A stretch of 64,000 bases of DNA from UBA8199 sp035358715 (lineage in GTDB: Bacteria; Verrucomicrobiota; Verrucomicrobiia; Limisphaerales; UBA8199). The stretch is from positions 11,618 through 75,617 of the forward strand of contig DAOPPX010000006.1 of NCBI GenBank assembly GCA_035358715.1. The letters run 5' to 3'. Made by a program: the position numbers and the translations under genes. Numbering within the stretch: the first letter of the stretch is position 1; every line of letters begins with the position of its first letter. Below are positions 34,091 to 42,613 of the stretch, piece by piece. The notes beneath the pieces are model-generated. The model was given only the letters and a program-made list of their open reading frames with translations. It searched no databases and was not told where the DNA came from.

Positions 34091-34228
34091 ACAGACCGCG
34101 AACTCTACCGTTCTTGTCCACGCTGTCAACCCGGTTCTGCTTTCTTCTTAGCAACCGCGGTGCCAGCCCCCTTTTTCTTCAAAAACCTAAGGAATTCACA
34201 TGGTGCCCTGCCGCAATGCGCGAGGTTT

Positions 34229-34245
34229 TCACGCATTATGCGTGA
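34229..34245. promoter_or_regulatory. Operator-like palindrome
   Basis: Perfect 17-nt palindrome TCACGCAT-T-ATGCGTGA, immediately followed by a second TCACGC element, giving an overlapping inverted repeat GCGTGA-3-TCACGC. The spacing and symmetry suit a dimeric regulator; the regulator is unknown. Confidence 0.4.
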
Positions 34246-34402
34246 GGCTCACGCCGCCTTCGTGGCCTTGTTGTGGCCTCAATGGGGCCTGCCAGGGCCT
34301 CTTTGACCCATCGCTGGTGCGCTGTTGAATCCCAGGTCAATCACGTGGTTGACAGTCCGCAGCCTTGCCTTCTAACTAAGGGCTGGCGCCACCGCATGAC
34401 GT

Positions 34403-35179
34403 ATGGAAAGCAACCAGACTCGCCAATCCTTTCCCTGGGCCACGGCTATCCTGGCCGCCGCGGTGGTCATCCTGGCCGTCCTGGCGCTGGTCGCCTATCT
34501 CAAGACCGCGCGGGGCGTGAAGGAGACCGTGGACAAAGTGATCAGCACCGCGCCCGAGGTGGCGCGCAACTTCATTACCGGCCGGATCACGCAGACCTTT
34601 CGCGAGAGCATTCCCCGGATCAGCTCCACCGAGGGCGACGTTCTCGAACTCGCCGTGTTTCGCTGCGACGAGACCTTCAAGCGCACCGATGAGAAGTGGG
34701 CGGGCTGGGGCTGGGTGTATTTGGGGACGACCGTTGCCGAGATTCGTGTGCCGGTGTCCTTCCGCTATCACCTGCGGCTGTCCGATCCTTGGCGGCTGGC
34801 GGCGCGCGGGCAGGTCTGCATGGTTCTTGCGCCGCCCATCCGCCCCAGCCTGCCGCCCGCGATCCATACCGCCGAGATGGAACGGCGGGCGGAAAGCGGC
34901 TGGGCCCGCTTCGACAAGAACGAGCAACTGGACGCGCTGCAGCGGAGCATGGAGCCCTCCCTGGCGCAACGGGCCGCAGACCCCGCTCACCTGGAGCTCG
35001 TCCGCGAGGCCTGCCGCCACTCGGTCGCCGTGTTTGTGCAGAAATGGCTCATGCGCGAAGGGCAATGGAAGAAAGGCCGGTTCACCTCGATTGTGGTCGT
35101 GTTCCCCGATGAGGCAAAAGTGAACTCGGACGAGGACCTGCTGCGCTTCCGCCACGAGCCGTCCCTCCGGCTGGAGTAG
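34403..35179 (+). CDS. Membrane-anchored protein of unknown function
   Basis: 258 residues: one N-terminal helix (WATAILAAAVVILAVLALVAYL) then a soluble, probably extracytoplasmic domain with RITQTFRESIPRISSTEGD, WGWVYLGTTVAEIRVPVSFR and YHLRLSDPWRL, followed by a helical C-terminal region. The layout resembles DUF4230-type anchored proteins, but I cannot confirm it. Faces a convergent GH20-like gene. Confidence 0.65.
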   Translation: MESNQTRQSFPWATAILAAAVVILAVLALVAYLKTARGVKETVDKVISTAPEVARNFITGRITQTFRESIPRISSTEGDVLELAVFRCDETFKRTDEKWAGWGWVYLGTTVAEIRVPVSFRYHLRLSDPWRLAARGQVCMVLAPPIRPSLPPAIHTAEMERRAESGWARFDKNEQLDALQRSMEPSLAQRAADPAHLELVREACRHSVAVFVQKWLMREGQWKKGRFTSIVVVFPDEAKVNSDEDLLRFRHEPSLRLE

Positions 35180-35209
35180 CGGCGGCGCGGCCCGCGCCCG
35201 CGCTTGCGC

Positions 35210-37237
35210 CTACAAGCCCAGCTCCGCCTGCGCCGTCTGCATTTGTTTCACCATGCCCCGAATCACCTCGACCGGCCTGGCCGTGAAGCGCTGCGCGTCG
35301 CCGGGCCTGCGCACTGTCTCCTCCCAACCGGGCAGCGCCGCCGCCGCTTGCTCCAGGCCGTCCGCGTACATCGTGAAGTATCGCCTGGCATCCTCGCGGC
35401 GGGCCGGTGGCACGGGGTTCTCCGGCTTGATGATCTGGCGCAGCTCGTAGAGCGCCTTGAGCGACCGAATGTAGCCTTGCACCACGAGGCTCTCCTGCAG
35501 AATGGCCGCATCGTTCATTTCCCTGGCCAACTGCATCGCCTGCTCCGCCCGGGCCACGTCCGCGTCGAGTTGCGCGAGGTTCTTGATGTCTCCCCACGGC
35601 GAGCGATACACGCCCCAGAGATTCGCGCCCAGTCCGCCGAACTCGCCCTGGCGCAGCCGCTTCGCCACCGGCGGCGGATGGTTCCTCAACTCGCCGCACG
35701 GCCAGTCCGATCCATACACATCCCAGGCCACCGGGCCGAGCGTCTCGGACCAGGCGGCGAACTTCGCGGGGTCCCGCATCCCGCGCCGCACGGCCCAGGA
35801 CAGCGCGAACTCGCGCGGCGTGCGGCCGCTGGCGTTCCAGCTCCATTCCGCCGCGGCCTCGACGTTGAACAGCGAATAATGCAGGCGGGGTGTGGCGTAG
35901 CCGATCAGCCCCGACATGCCCTTGTCCACAAACTCATTCAGGCGGTAGTGGACAAAGTCCGCCCCCGTAAACGGATGGGCAAAGTTCACGAACGCCGTTA
36001 AACTCGGGCATACCCCCACCCAACGCCCCGCCTTCGCCGCGTCCGCCAGGTAGTTGCGCAGCATCGGCGTCTCGGAGGTGTTGTAGGTGAGCAGGCTGTG
36101 GTAGTACCAGAGCTTCACCTCCGGCGGCAGCTCTCGCAGCAGCCGCGGGTTGCTCTTCTCGGTTTCCTCGCTGGTCAGCACGAAGATCGTGAGCTTGGGC
36201 AGCGTCTCGCGCGCCTTGTGCCAGGCGGCCAGGATCGTCCGCAGCTCCAGGATGTTGCGATCCTCCTTGCGGCAGTCGGCGCATTGGCAGCCGCCCTGTT
36301 GGTGCAAGTTCTCGGCCATCCAGACGTCCACCTCGCTCACGCCCGGCAGGCTGCCCAACTGGACGAGCCATTCGGCGAGAATCTCCGCAAAGCCGGGTTT
36401 CGAGTAACAAATGGCCCCTTCCTGGCCGCCCCGGGCCTTGAGTTCCGGATACGCCCGAAACAGCCCCTTGCCTGCAACTTGCTCCAGGTGCAGCACGACA
36501 GGAACCGGCTCGACTGCGTAGCGCGGCCCCTCTTCCACCATCGGCTCCTGCCCGCCCTTGAGCCGCGCGTAGGGCTTGCCCTGCGCATCCACGCCGCGGT
36601 CGGCAATCTGCTCGGCGATGTTCAGCTTGCGGTCAGCCATCCAACGCAGGTGCGCGCAGCAATCCGATCCCCACAGGCCGCGCTTCTCCATATCCGGCCA
36701 ATCCGTCACGCGGGCCAGCGGAATCTCCACCTGCCCGTCCGCCTGCACGCGGAGCAACTGCTGCATCGTCTTGGCCGCGTAGTACAGGCCGCGAGGAGTC
36801 AGCGCCACCAACCGCAGCGACGTCGCGGCTCCGTCCGGAATGATCTGGTAAGCCTGATCGGCATTCTTGAGTGCCGCCAATGCGGCCACCTTCACCTCGG
36901 GAATCTCCAGCAACACGCTGAAGGCGGCATCCCCGGTTTGACCGCCGGTCTGCCGGGTTCCGATCCGCTCGCGCAATTCCTCCACGGCCTGTTTCCCCAG
37001 CACGCCGGCCTTTGCCGCCCCCAAAATCTGAATCCGCGCGGCAGGCACGGTCACCTTCGACTCGATCTCGATCTGCTTCGGCAGGGGAACCGTTTGGCGA
37101 ATCCACGCCTGGGCGTCCTGCGCCGACACCGGCACCGGCACCGCTGCCGGTTCCGCGGCAGGAACGGGAACAGCCGGGAGCGGTTGGAGGAGGGCGGCCA
37201 GCACTAGGCGGAGCGTGGTTCTTCTTGCGCTGATCAT
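35210..37237 (-). CDS. Exported GH20-like / DUF4838-type glycoside hydrolase
   Basis: A 675-residue protein. Signal peptide about 1-28; an N-terminal GH20b/zincin-like alpha-beta domain (about 60-175: AVEELRERIG, AYQIIPDGA, GLYYAAKTMQQLL); then a TIM-barrel-like region with the Cys cluster GCQCADCRKEDRN, KLWYYHSLLTYN and VHYRLNEFVDKGMSGLIGY; and a helical C terminus. Probably acts on N-acetylhexosamine-containing or related glycans outside the cytoplasm; the canonical GH20 Asp-Glu pair could not be assigned. Its neighbour is a Tat-type epimerase on the same strand. Confidence 0.72.
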   Translation of the reverse strand: MISARRTTLRLVLAALLQPLPAVPVPAAEPAAVPVPVSAQDAQAWIRQTVPLPKQIEIESKVTVPAARIQILGAAKAGVLGKQAVEELRERIGTRQTGGQTGDAAFSVLLEIPEVKVAALAALKNADQAYQIIPDGAATSLRLVALTPRGLYYAAKTMQQLLRVQADGQVEIPLARVTDWPDMEKRGLWGSDCCAHLRWMADRKLNIAEQIADRGVDAQGKPYARLKGGQEPMVEEGPRYAVEPVPVVLHLEQVAGKGLFRAYPELKARGGQEGAICYSKPGFAEILAEWLVQLGSLPGVSEVDVWMAENLHQQGGCQCADCRKEDRNILELRTILAAWHKARETLPKLTIFVLTSEETEKSNPRLLRELPPEVKLWYYHSLLTYNTSETPMLRNYLADAAKAGRWVGVCPSLTAFVNFAHPFTGADFVHYRLNEFVDKGMSGLIGYATPRLHYSLFNVEAAAEWSWNASGRTPREFALSWAVRRGMRDPAKFAAWSETLGPVAWDVYGSDWPCGELRNHPPPVAKRLRQGEFGGLGANLWGVYRSPWGDIKNLAQLDADVARAEQAMQLAREMNDAAILQESLVVQGYIRSLKALYELRQIIKPENPVPPARREDARRYFTMYADGLEQAAAALPGWEETVRRPGDAQRFTARPVEVIRGMVKQMQTAQAELGL

Positions 37238-37326
37238 AGGTGATCCCGGTTCTCGCGGCCGCCCCGATTGGCAGCCAGGCGCCTCAAGGGCGGGCGGGCC
37301 GAAAACGGCAAGATGCCAGTCCGCTG

Positions 37327-38310
37327 CTACCTGCCGGCGATGATGAGGTCCAGCCGACGGCTGTGTTCCTGGGCGGAGAGGTCGCCGCCTTCAATGGTCA
37401 GCCAGCCGTTGTAGCGGGTCTTTTCGAGCGCGGCGCGGACGGCCGGCCAGCGGACGCTGCCGTCGCGGATGTTGACGAAATTCCCGGCGCCCGGATCGTC
37501 GGCGGCGAGCTTGAAATCCTTGACGTGGCACTTGGCGATCAGGCTGCCGAGCGCGAGAATCCATTCCTCGGACGGCGCGTACTTCACGTGGTTGCCGAGG
37601 TCGAGGTAGGCCTTCACCCAGGGGCTTTTGAAGGAAGCGACGAAGTTCCGGAAGACCTTGGGCTGCACCCAGAGGTTGTTCCAGACGTTCTCGAGCGCGA
37701 TGACCACGCGGCATTTCTCGGCGAGGGGGATGAGCCGCTTGATGGCCTCGCGCGACGTGTCTGTGGCGTGATTATGGGCTTTGATGTAATCGGCGTAGGG
37801 CGCGTTGTCGCCGGCCACAACGCGCGTGAGGTGGCCGGTCTTTGACTTGAACTTGATGGCGAACTGCCGCGGGGCGGGGATCTTCATCCCGCCGATGCGG
37901 CACGGCACCAGCAGCACCGCATCCGCGCCATACGCCTGCGCCGCCCGCAGGGCGTCCTCGGTGACCGCGAAGGTCTGCGCCACTTTGGCGGGGTCGTCGC
38001 TGTTGAACTCCGCCCATCCGCGCAGCACGGAGTGGATGCGGAGGCCGCACTTCTCGGCAACCTTGCGGCAGCCTTCCGCCTCCTGCGGCGGTAGAATACC
38101 CGCCTCAAGGCCGTCGAAGCCCGCAGCCTTGAGCCGCTTCAACTCGTCCTCGGCCGGTTTGTTGACAATGAGGGCCTTGAGGAGCTTCGTTTTGAACGCG
38201 GGGTCGGCAGCCCGCGCCCCGCAGGGAACGGCTCCCAGGCCAAAGCCGAGCCCGGCGGCGAAAACGGTTGAGGCGGCGAGAAACTCGCGGCGGCTGAGAT
38301 TCGGTTTCAT
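37327..38310 (-). CDS. Tat-exported sugar phosphate isomerase/epimerase-like TIM barrel
   Basis: A 327-residue protein. Twin-arginine signal SRREFLAASTVFAAG at about 5-20, then an AP-endonuclease-2-type TIM barrel: GFDGLEAGILPPQEA, VVIALENVWNN (metal Glu), VKAYLDLGNH, KCHVKDFKL (metal His/Asp) and WLTIEGGD. The family isomerises or epimerises sugars with divalent metal. The ATG at 38310 is preferred to the GTG two codons upstream. About 90 bp upstream of the GH20-like gene, so possibly one transcription unit. Confidence 0.87.
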   Translation of the reverse strand: MKPNLSRREFLAASTVFAAGLGFGLGAVPCGARAADPAFKTKLLKALIVNKPAEDELKRLKAAGFDGLEAGILPPQEAEGCRKVAEKCGLRIHSVLRGWAEFNSDDPAKVAQTFAVTEDALRAAQAYGADAVLLVPCRIGGMKIPAPRQFAIKFKSKTGHLTRVVAGDNAPYADYIKAHNHATDTSREAIKRLIPLAEKCRVVIALENVWNNLWVQPKVFRNFVASFKSPWVKAYLDLGNHVKYAPSEEWILALGSLIAKCHVKDFKLAADDPGAGNFVNIRDGSVRWPAVRAALEKTRYNGWLTIEGGDLSAQEHSRRLDLIIAGR

Positions 38311-38507
38311 ATACACGGCAATCTTGGACTAAACCCGGCGTTTGGCAACCAGTCAAACCCGCCGGGTCAATTTCCACGGGCAGGGATGCATCCTCCGGCA
38401 ATACAAGCGCCCGGGCGAGTGTGAACAACCCGTGCCACTGCACAGACACGGCTTAGAACAGGCGAGGTGGCAAGCCGATTGCCCGCGCCAGATCGCCCGC
38501 GCCAGGG

Positions 38508-40814
38508 CTACGACAGGTCCAGCGGGTCAATGTCCACCGCCAGCAAGACGCCTTTCGGCAGCGCCAGGGACTGCGTGATTCCCGCCAGCCGCCGGCTCAG
38601 CGCGGACATGCGCTGGGCGCGCAGCATGATCTGGTAGCGGTAATAGGTCTCGGCCCGCAGCAACGGCGCCGGCGCCGGGCCGGCGAGCACCAGGTCCTGC
38701 ATGCCGCCCGCCGCCTTTTCCAGCTCGCGCTTCAGGTGGTCGGCGGAGAACTTCACCTTCTCCTCGTTCCGGCCCTTGAGGGTCAGCAAAGCGATGCGGC
38801 TGACAGGCGGGTATTTAAGCTCCTCGCGGAATTCGAGTTCCTGCTGGTAGAAGCCCTCGAAGTCATGCCGGCGGGCGAACTGGATGGCGGGGTGAAAGGG
38901 CGTGAACGCCTGGACGAAGACCTCGCCCTCGACGTCGCCGCGGCCCGCGCGCCCGGCCACTTGCGTCAACAGTTGAAAGGTCCGCTCGCCGGCGCGGAAG
39001 TCCGGCTGATGCAGGGCGAGGTCGGCGTAGATGATGCCGACCAGTGTGACGTTGGGGAAATGCAGGCCCTTGGCGATCATTTGCGTGCCGACGAGAATGT
39101 CAATCTTGCCGGTGCGGAAATCGCCCAGGATGCGGCGGTAATCCTCCTTGCGTTTCAGCGCGTCGGAATCCATGCGCACGGTGCGCGCCTGCGGAAAGAG
39201 TTTAGCCAGCGTGGCCTCGACTTTCTGCGTGCCCAGGCCGGAGTAGCGGATTGCCGGGTTCCGGCAGCTCGCATTCGGGCAGGCGGCCGGCACGGGCTCG
39301 ACATGGGCGCAGACGTGGCAGCAGAGTTTCTGCTCATGGCGGTGGTAAGTCAGCGAGACGCTGCAGTTGGGGCATTGGGCGACGAAGCCACACAGGGGGC
39401 ACTGCAGGGAGCTGGAGTAGCCCCGGCGGTTCAGGAACAGGATGACCTGCTCCTTCCGCTCGATCCGCCTGGTGATCGCTTCCTTGAGCTGCGGCGAGAA
39501 GATGGGAATCCCTTTCTCCGCGCGCGCGCTCTGCCGCATGTCCACCACGCGCACATAAGGCATCTTCCGGTCGTCGGCTCGCTCCGGCAACTTCAGCAGC
39601 CGGTACTTGCCCCGGGCGCAGTTGTAGTAGCTCTCCAGCGAGGGCGTCGCCGAGCCGAGCACCACGACCGCCCCTTCCATCTGGCCGCGCACAATCGCGA
39701 CATCGCGCGCATTGTAGCGGGGCGCCTCTTCCTGCTTGTAGGTGTGTTCGTGCTCCTCGTCCACGATGATCAGCCCCAGCGGCTCCACCGGCGCGAAGAT
39801 CGCCGAGCGCGCGCCGATCGCGATCCGCGCCCGCCCCTGCCGGATCTTGTGCCACTCGTCATGCCGTTCGCCGGCTGAGAGGTGGCTGTGCAACACCGCT
39901 ACCAGCGTTTGCAGCGGCCCCGAGCTGAACCGCGCCTTGAAACGCTCGACCGTCTGCGGGGTCAGCGAGATCTCCGGCACCAGCACGACCGCCCCTTTGC
40001 CCTGTTCAAGGGCATGCGCGATCGCCTGCAAATACACTTCCGTCTTGCCGCTGCCGGTGACGCCGTGCAGCAGAAACGTCGCCGCCCGGGGCGTGGCCGG
40101 AGCCGCCGGGGCGCCGGGGGCGGATGATGGTTCGGCGGGTCCGCCGCCCACGCCTCCAGCGCCCGAGTCCGCCTTTGGACTTCCCCGCATCGCTTCTTTG
40201 ATGGCGGCCAGCGCGTCGGCCTGCGCCGGGTTAAGCGCCAGCGGTTGCGTCGGCAGAATATGCTCGAAGGCATAGGGGTCTCGCTCCGCGATTTCGGCGG
40301 TGATCCTGACCAGGCCCCGGTCTTCGAGCCGGCGCACCGTTCCCGCCGTGGTTTTGCCCAGCACCAGCAATTCCCGCAGGGGCAGCTCGCGCCGCTCCTG
40401 CACGATCTGCCACACCTCCTGCTGCCGGCGCGGCAGCCTGGGCAATTCACCGGCGGGCGGCACCGCGCGCACATGCAGCCGCTCGCGCCAGTTGGCCTGC
40501 TCGCGGCGGACGGCCACCGGCAGCACGCTCTTCAACGCCGTCTCCGCCGCACAGCAGTAATAATCCCCCATCCACCGCGCCAGCTTCAGAATCCTGGGCG
40601 TCACCAGCGACTGCGCCCCGATCACCTTCAGGATGGCCCGGAGCCGGGGCTGCGCCGATTCCTCGGCCAACCCGGTCACGCACCCCATCACCTTGCGCGG
40701 CCCGAACGGCACCTGCACCCGGGTTCCGACCTCCACCAGGCCCGCCAGTTCGGGCGGGATGGCGTAGTCGAACTCCTTGCGGAGGGCGATTTCCAGGGTT
40801 ACGCGGGCAATCAT
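38508..40814 (-). CDS. priA: Primosomal protein N' (replication restart helicase PriA)
   Basis: A 768-residue protein. N-terminal 3'-DNA-binding domain (RVTLEIALRKEFDYAIP), winged helix, Walker A GVTGSGKTEVYLQ, DEEH box VDEEHEHTYKQEEAPRYNAR, a zinc-binding insert with eight cysteines (CPLCGF, CPNC, CCHVCAH, CPNASC) and motif VI QVAGRAGRG. PriA reloads the replisome at collapsed forks. An Ala/Pro/Gly-rich linker (about 195-230) separates the winged-helix part from the helicase core and is longer than usual. ATG 40814 begins the conserved sequence. Confidence 0.95.
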   Translation of the reverse strand: MIARVTLEIALRKEFDYAIPPELAGLVEVGTRVQVPFGPRKVMGCVTGLAEESAQPRLRAILKVIGAQSLVTPRILKLARWMGDYYCCAAETALKSVLPVAVRREQANWRERLHVRAVPPAGELPRLPRRQQEVWQIVQERRELPLRELLVLGKTTAGTVRRLEDRGLVRITAEIAERDPYAFEHILPTQPLALNPAQADALAAIKEAMRGSPKADSGAGGVGGGPAEPSSAPGAPAAPATPRAATFLLHGVTGSGKTEVYLQAIAHALEQGKGAVVLVPEISLTPQTVERFKARFSSGPLQTLVAVLHSHLSAGERHDEWHKIRQGRARIAIGARSAIFAPVEPLGLIIVDEEHEHTYKQEEAPRYNARDVAIVRGQMEGAVVVLGSATPSLESYYNCARGKYRLLKLPERADDRKMPYVRVVDMRQSARAEKGIPIFSPQLKEAITRRIERKEQVILFLNRRGYSSSLQCPLCGFVAQCPNCSVSLTYHRHEQKLCCHVCAHVEPVPAACPNASCRNPAIRYSGLGTQKVEATLAKLFPQARTVRMDSDALKRKEDYRRILGDFRTGKIDILVGTQMIAKGLHFPNVTLVGIIYADLALHQPDFRAGERTFQLLTQVAGRAGRGDVEGEVFVQAFTPFHPAIQFARRHDFEGFYQQELEFREELKYPPVSRIALLTLKGRNEEKVKFSADHLKRELEKAAGGMQDLVLAGPAPAPLLRAETYYRYQIMLRAQRMSALSRRLAGITQSLALPKGVLLAVDIDPLDLS

Positions 40815-40946
40815 GTTCGTTGGTTCCAGAGCGGCGGCCGGCGTTTGGCCACCGGCTGCCGGACCATCTCTACCGATTCGCGCGCGGGTTTCCAATCCCC
40901 AAAATCAGCTTTGACCGGCTGCCAATGCCAATCGTACGCTGTCGGC

Positions 40947-41810
40947 GTGGAAAACGGAAACGCCAGTCCCCTCCGCGCCGCCCGCGCGCGCCTGTGGCTG
41001 CTGCGCCTGCCGCTGCCGCGGTCGCTGACCCGGTACTTGGGCCGGATGCTGTTCCGCTTTTTGCTGACGCTCCAGGGCATCGGCTCGTTTGCCTTGATCA
41101 CGCTGGGCGTAATGATCAGCCGCTCCCGCGTCGCGCGCCGGGTGATCCGTCCGCTCGTCTTCCAGGAAGCCTCCCGCGCCGGGCTGCGGCTGATGCCCAT
41201 GTTCCTCTTTATGGCGGCGGCGCTGGGGCTGGTGGTTATCGGCCAGACCGTTTCCTGGCTGACGCGCGTGGGCGCCATCAATTTCCTGGGCACGGTTATG
41301 GTCGTGGTGGTGGTGCGTGAGCTTGGGCCGCTGGTGACGGCGCTGCTGGTGCTGGCGCGCGTGGGCACGGCCAACGTGATTGAGTTGGGCACCGCCCGGG
41401 CGATGGGGGAAGTCGAGGCGCTGGAGGCGCTGGGCATTGACCCGGTGCATTACCTGGTGGTGCCGCGCGTGCTGGGCATGGCCCTGGGCGTCTTTGCGCT
41501 GACGGTCTATTTGATTCTCGGCGCTCTATTCAGCGGTTATCTCTGGGCCTTCGTGCAGGATGTGCCGCTGCGCCCCGGCGATTATGTCCGCCAACTGGCC
41601 GGCGCCCTCAGCGGGTTGGATTTCGCCCTGCTGGCGATCAAGACCTTCTGCTTCGGCAGCATCATCGCTCTGGTGACCTGCTACCACGGCCTGGCTCAGC
41701 CCTTGCGCCTGGAGGAGGTCTCCCGCGCCACCGTCGCCGCCGTGGCTCAAAGCGTCATCGCGTGCGTCCTGCTCGACGCCCTGTTCATCATCATCTACCT
41801 CGTGACATGA
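40947..41810 (+). CDS. mlaE: MlaE-family ABC transporter permease
   Basis: A 287-residue inner-membrane protein with about five or six helices, covering the MlaE fold: ITLGVMISRSRVARRVIRP, ELGPLVTALLVLARVGTANV, and EVEALEALGIDPVHYLVVPRV. MlaE/MlaF/MlaD-type complexes move phospholipids or other lipids across the envelope. The GTG at 40947 is the best start. The stop overlaps the ATG of the ATPase gene (ATGA). Confidence 0.88.
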   Translation: MENGNASPLRAARARLWLLRLPLPRSLTRYLGRMLFRFLLTLQGIGSFALITLGVMISRSRVARRVIRPLVFQEASRAGLRLMPMFLFMAAALGLVVIGQTVSWLTRVGAINFLGTVMVVVVVRELGPLVTALLVLARVGTANVIELGTARAMGEVEALEALGIDPVHYLVVPRVLGMALGVFALTVYLILGALFSGYLWAFVQDVPLRPGDYVRQLAGALSGLDFALLAIKTFCFGSIIALVTCYHGLAQPLRLEEVSRATVAAVAQSVIACVLLDALFIIIYLVT

Positions 41811-42601
41811 CGCAGCCACTCCCAGCCCAGGCCGCAGCGCCGGCAATCGAGATGACCAACGTGGCGGTCGGTACCCTGCATGACCCGGCGATCCTGGTCG
41901 CCGAGAACGTCAACTGGACGGTCCGCGCCGGCGATTACTGGGTCGTCGGGGGGCTGCAAGGCGCGGGCAAGAGCGATTTCCTCATGCTGGCCGGCGGCGT
42001 GATGCCTCCGCAGCGGGGGCAATACCGTTTCTTCGGAGAGCCGATGCCCATCTTCGAGGACGCCCGCCTGAAGACACGGCTGCGCCTCGGCCTTGTGTTC
42101 GACGGGGGCCAGTTGTTCAATCACCTTACCGTCGCGGAGAACGTCGCGCTGCCGCTGCGCTACCACCGCAACCTGGGCCCGGCCGAGACCGGCGCGGCGG
42201 TGGGCGAGCTGCTGGCGTGCCTGGAACTGGAGCCCTGTGCAGAGAGTCTTCCGGGCGCGGTGGGCTACAGTTGGCGCAAACGCGCCGGCCTGGCCCGCGC
42301 GCTGGCGCTCCAGCCCGAAGTGTTGCTGGCGGACAACCCGCTCGGCGGCGTGGACCCGCGGCAGGCCAATTGGTGGCTCGCCTTTCTGGATCAACTCTCC
42401 CGGGGCCATCCCCTCATGCAGCACCGGCCCGTGACGCTGGTCGTCACCACCGCCGATTTCCGGCGCTGGAAAGGCCACGCGCGGCAATTCGCGCTCCTGC
42501 GCGACCGCAGCCTCCGGGTGCTGGGCGACTGGGCCCAACTGGCCGCCGCCAACAGGGACCTCGTGCGGGAGTTATTGACGGATGGAACACAAACCGAGTA
42601 A
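41807..42601 (+). CDS. MlaF-like ABC ATPase with degenerate catalytic motifs
   Basis: 264 residues. Walker A is intact (G49-LQGAG-K55-S56), but the Q-loop Gln is Asp99 (LVFDGGQLF), the LSGGQ signature region reads GYSWRKRA (153-160), the Walker B catalytic Glu is Asn177 (VLLADN) and the switch His is Thr215 (VVTTAD). Placement between mlaE and mlaD and the string LTVAENVALPLRYH identify it as the MlaF equivalent. It may bind ATP but hydrolyse poorly, or be a regulatory subunit. Confidence 0.85.
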   Translation: MTQPLPAQAAAPAIEMTNVAVGTLHDPAILVAENVNWTVRAGDYWVVGGLQGAGKSDFLMLAGGVMPPQRGQYRFFGEPMPIFEDARLKTRLRLGLVFDGGQLFNHLTVAENVALPLRYHRNLGPAETGAAVGELLACLELEPCAESLPGAVGYSWRKRAGLARALALQPEVLLADNPLGGVDPRQANWWLAFLDQLSRGHPLMQHRPVTLVVTTADFRRWKGHARQFALLRDRSLRVLGDWAQLAAANRDLVRELLTDGTQTE

Positions 42602-42613
42602 TCAAAGGCCGGA

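Larger units (their letters stand above)
34055..34402. other. Intergenic region between divergent genes
   Basis: AT-richer than its surroundings near 34055-34200. It holds the pseudopilin promoter and the palindrome at 34229-34245. No coding frame with a credible product was seen. Confidence 0.55.
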
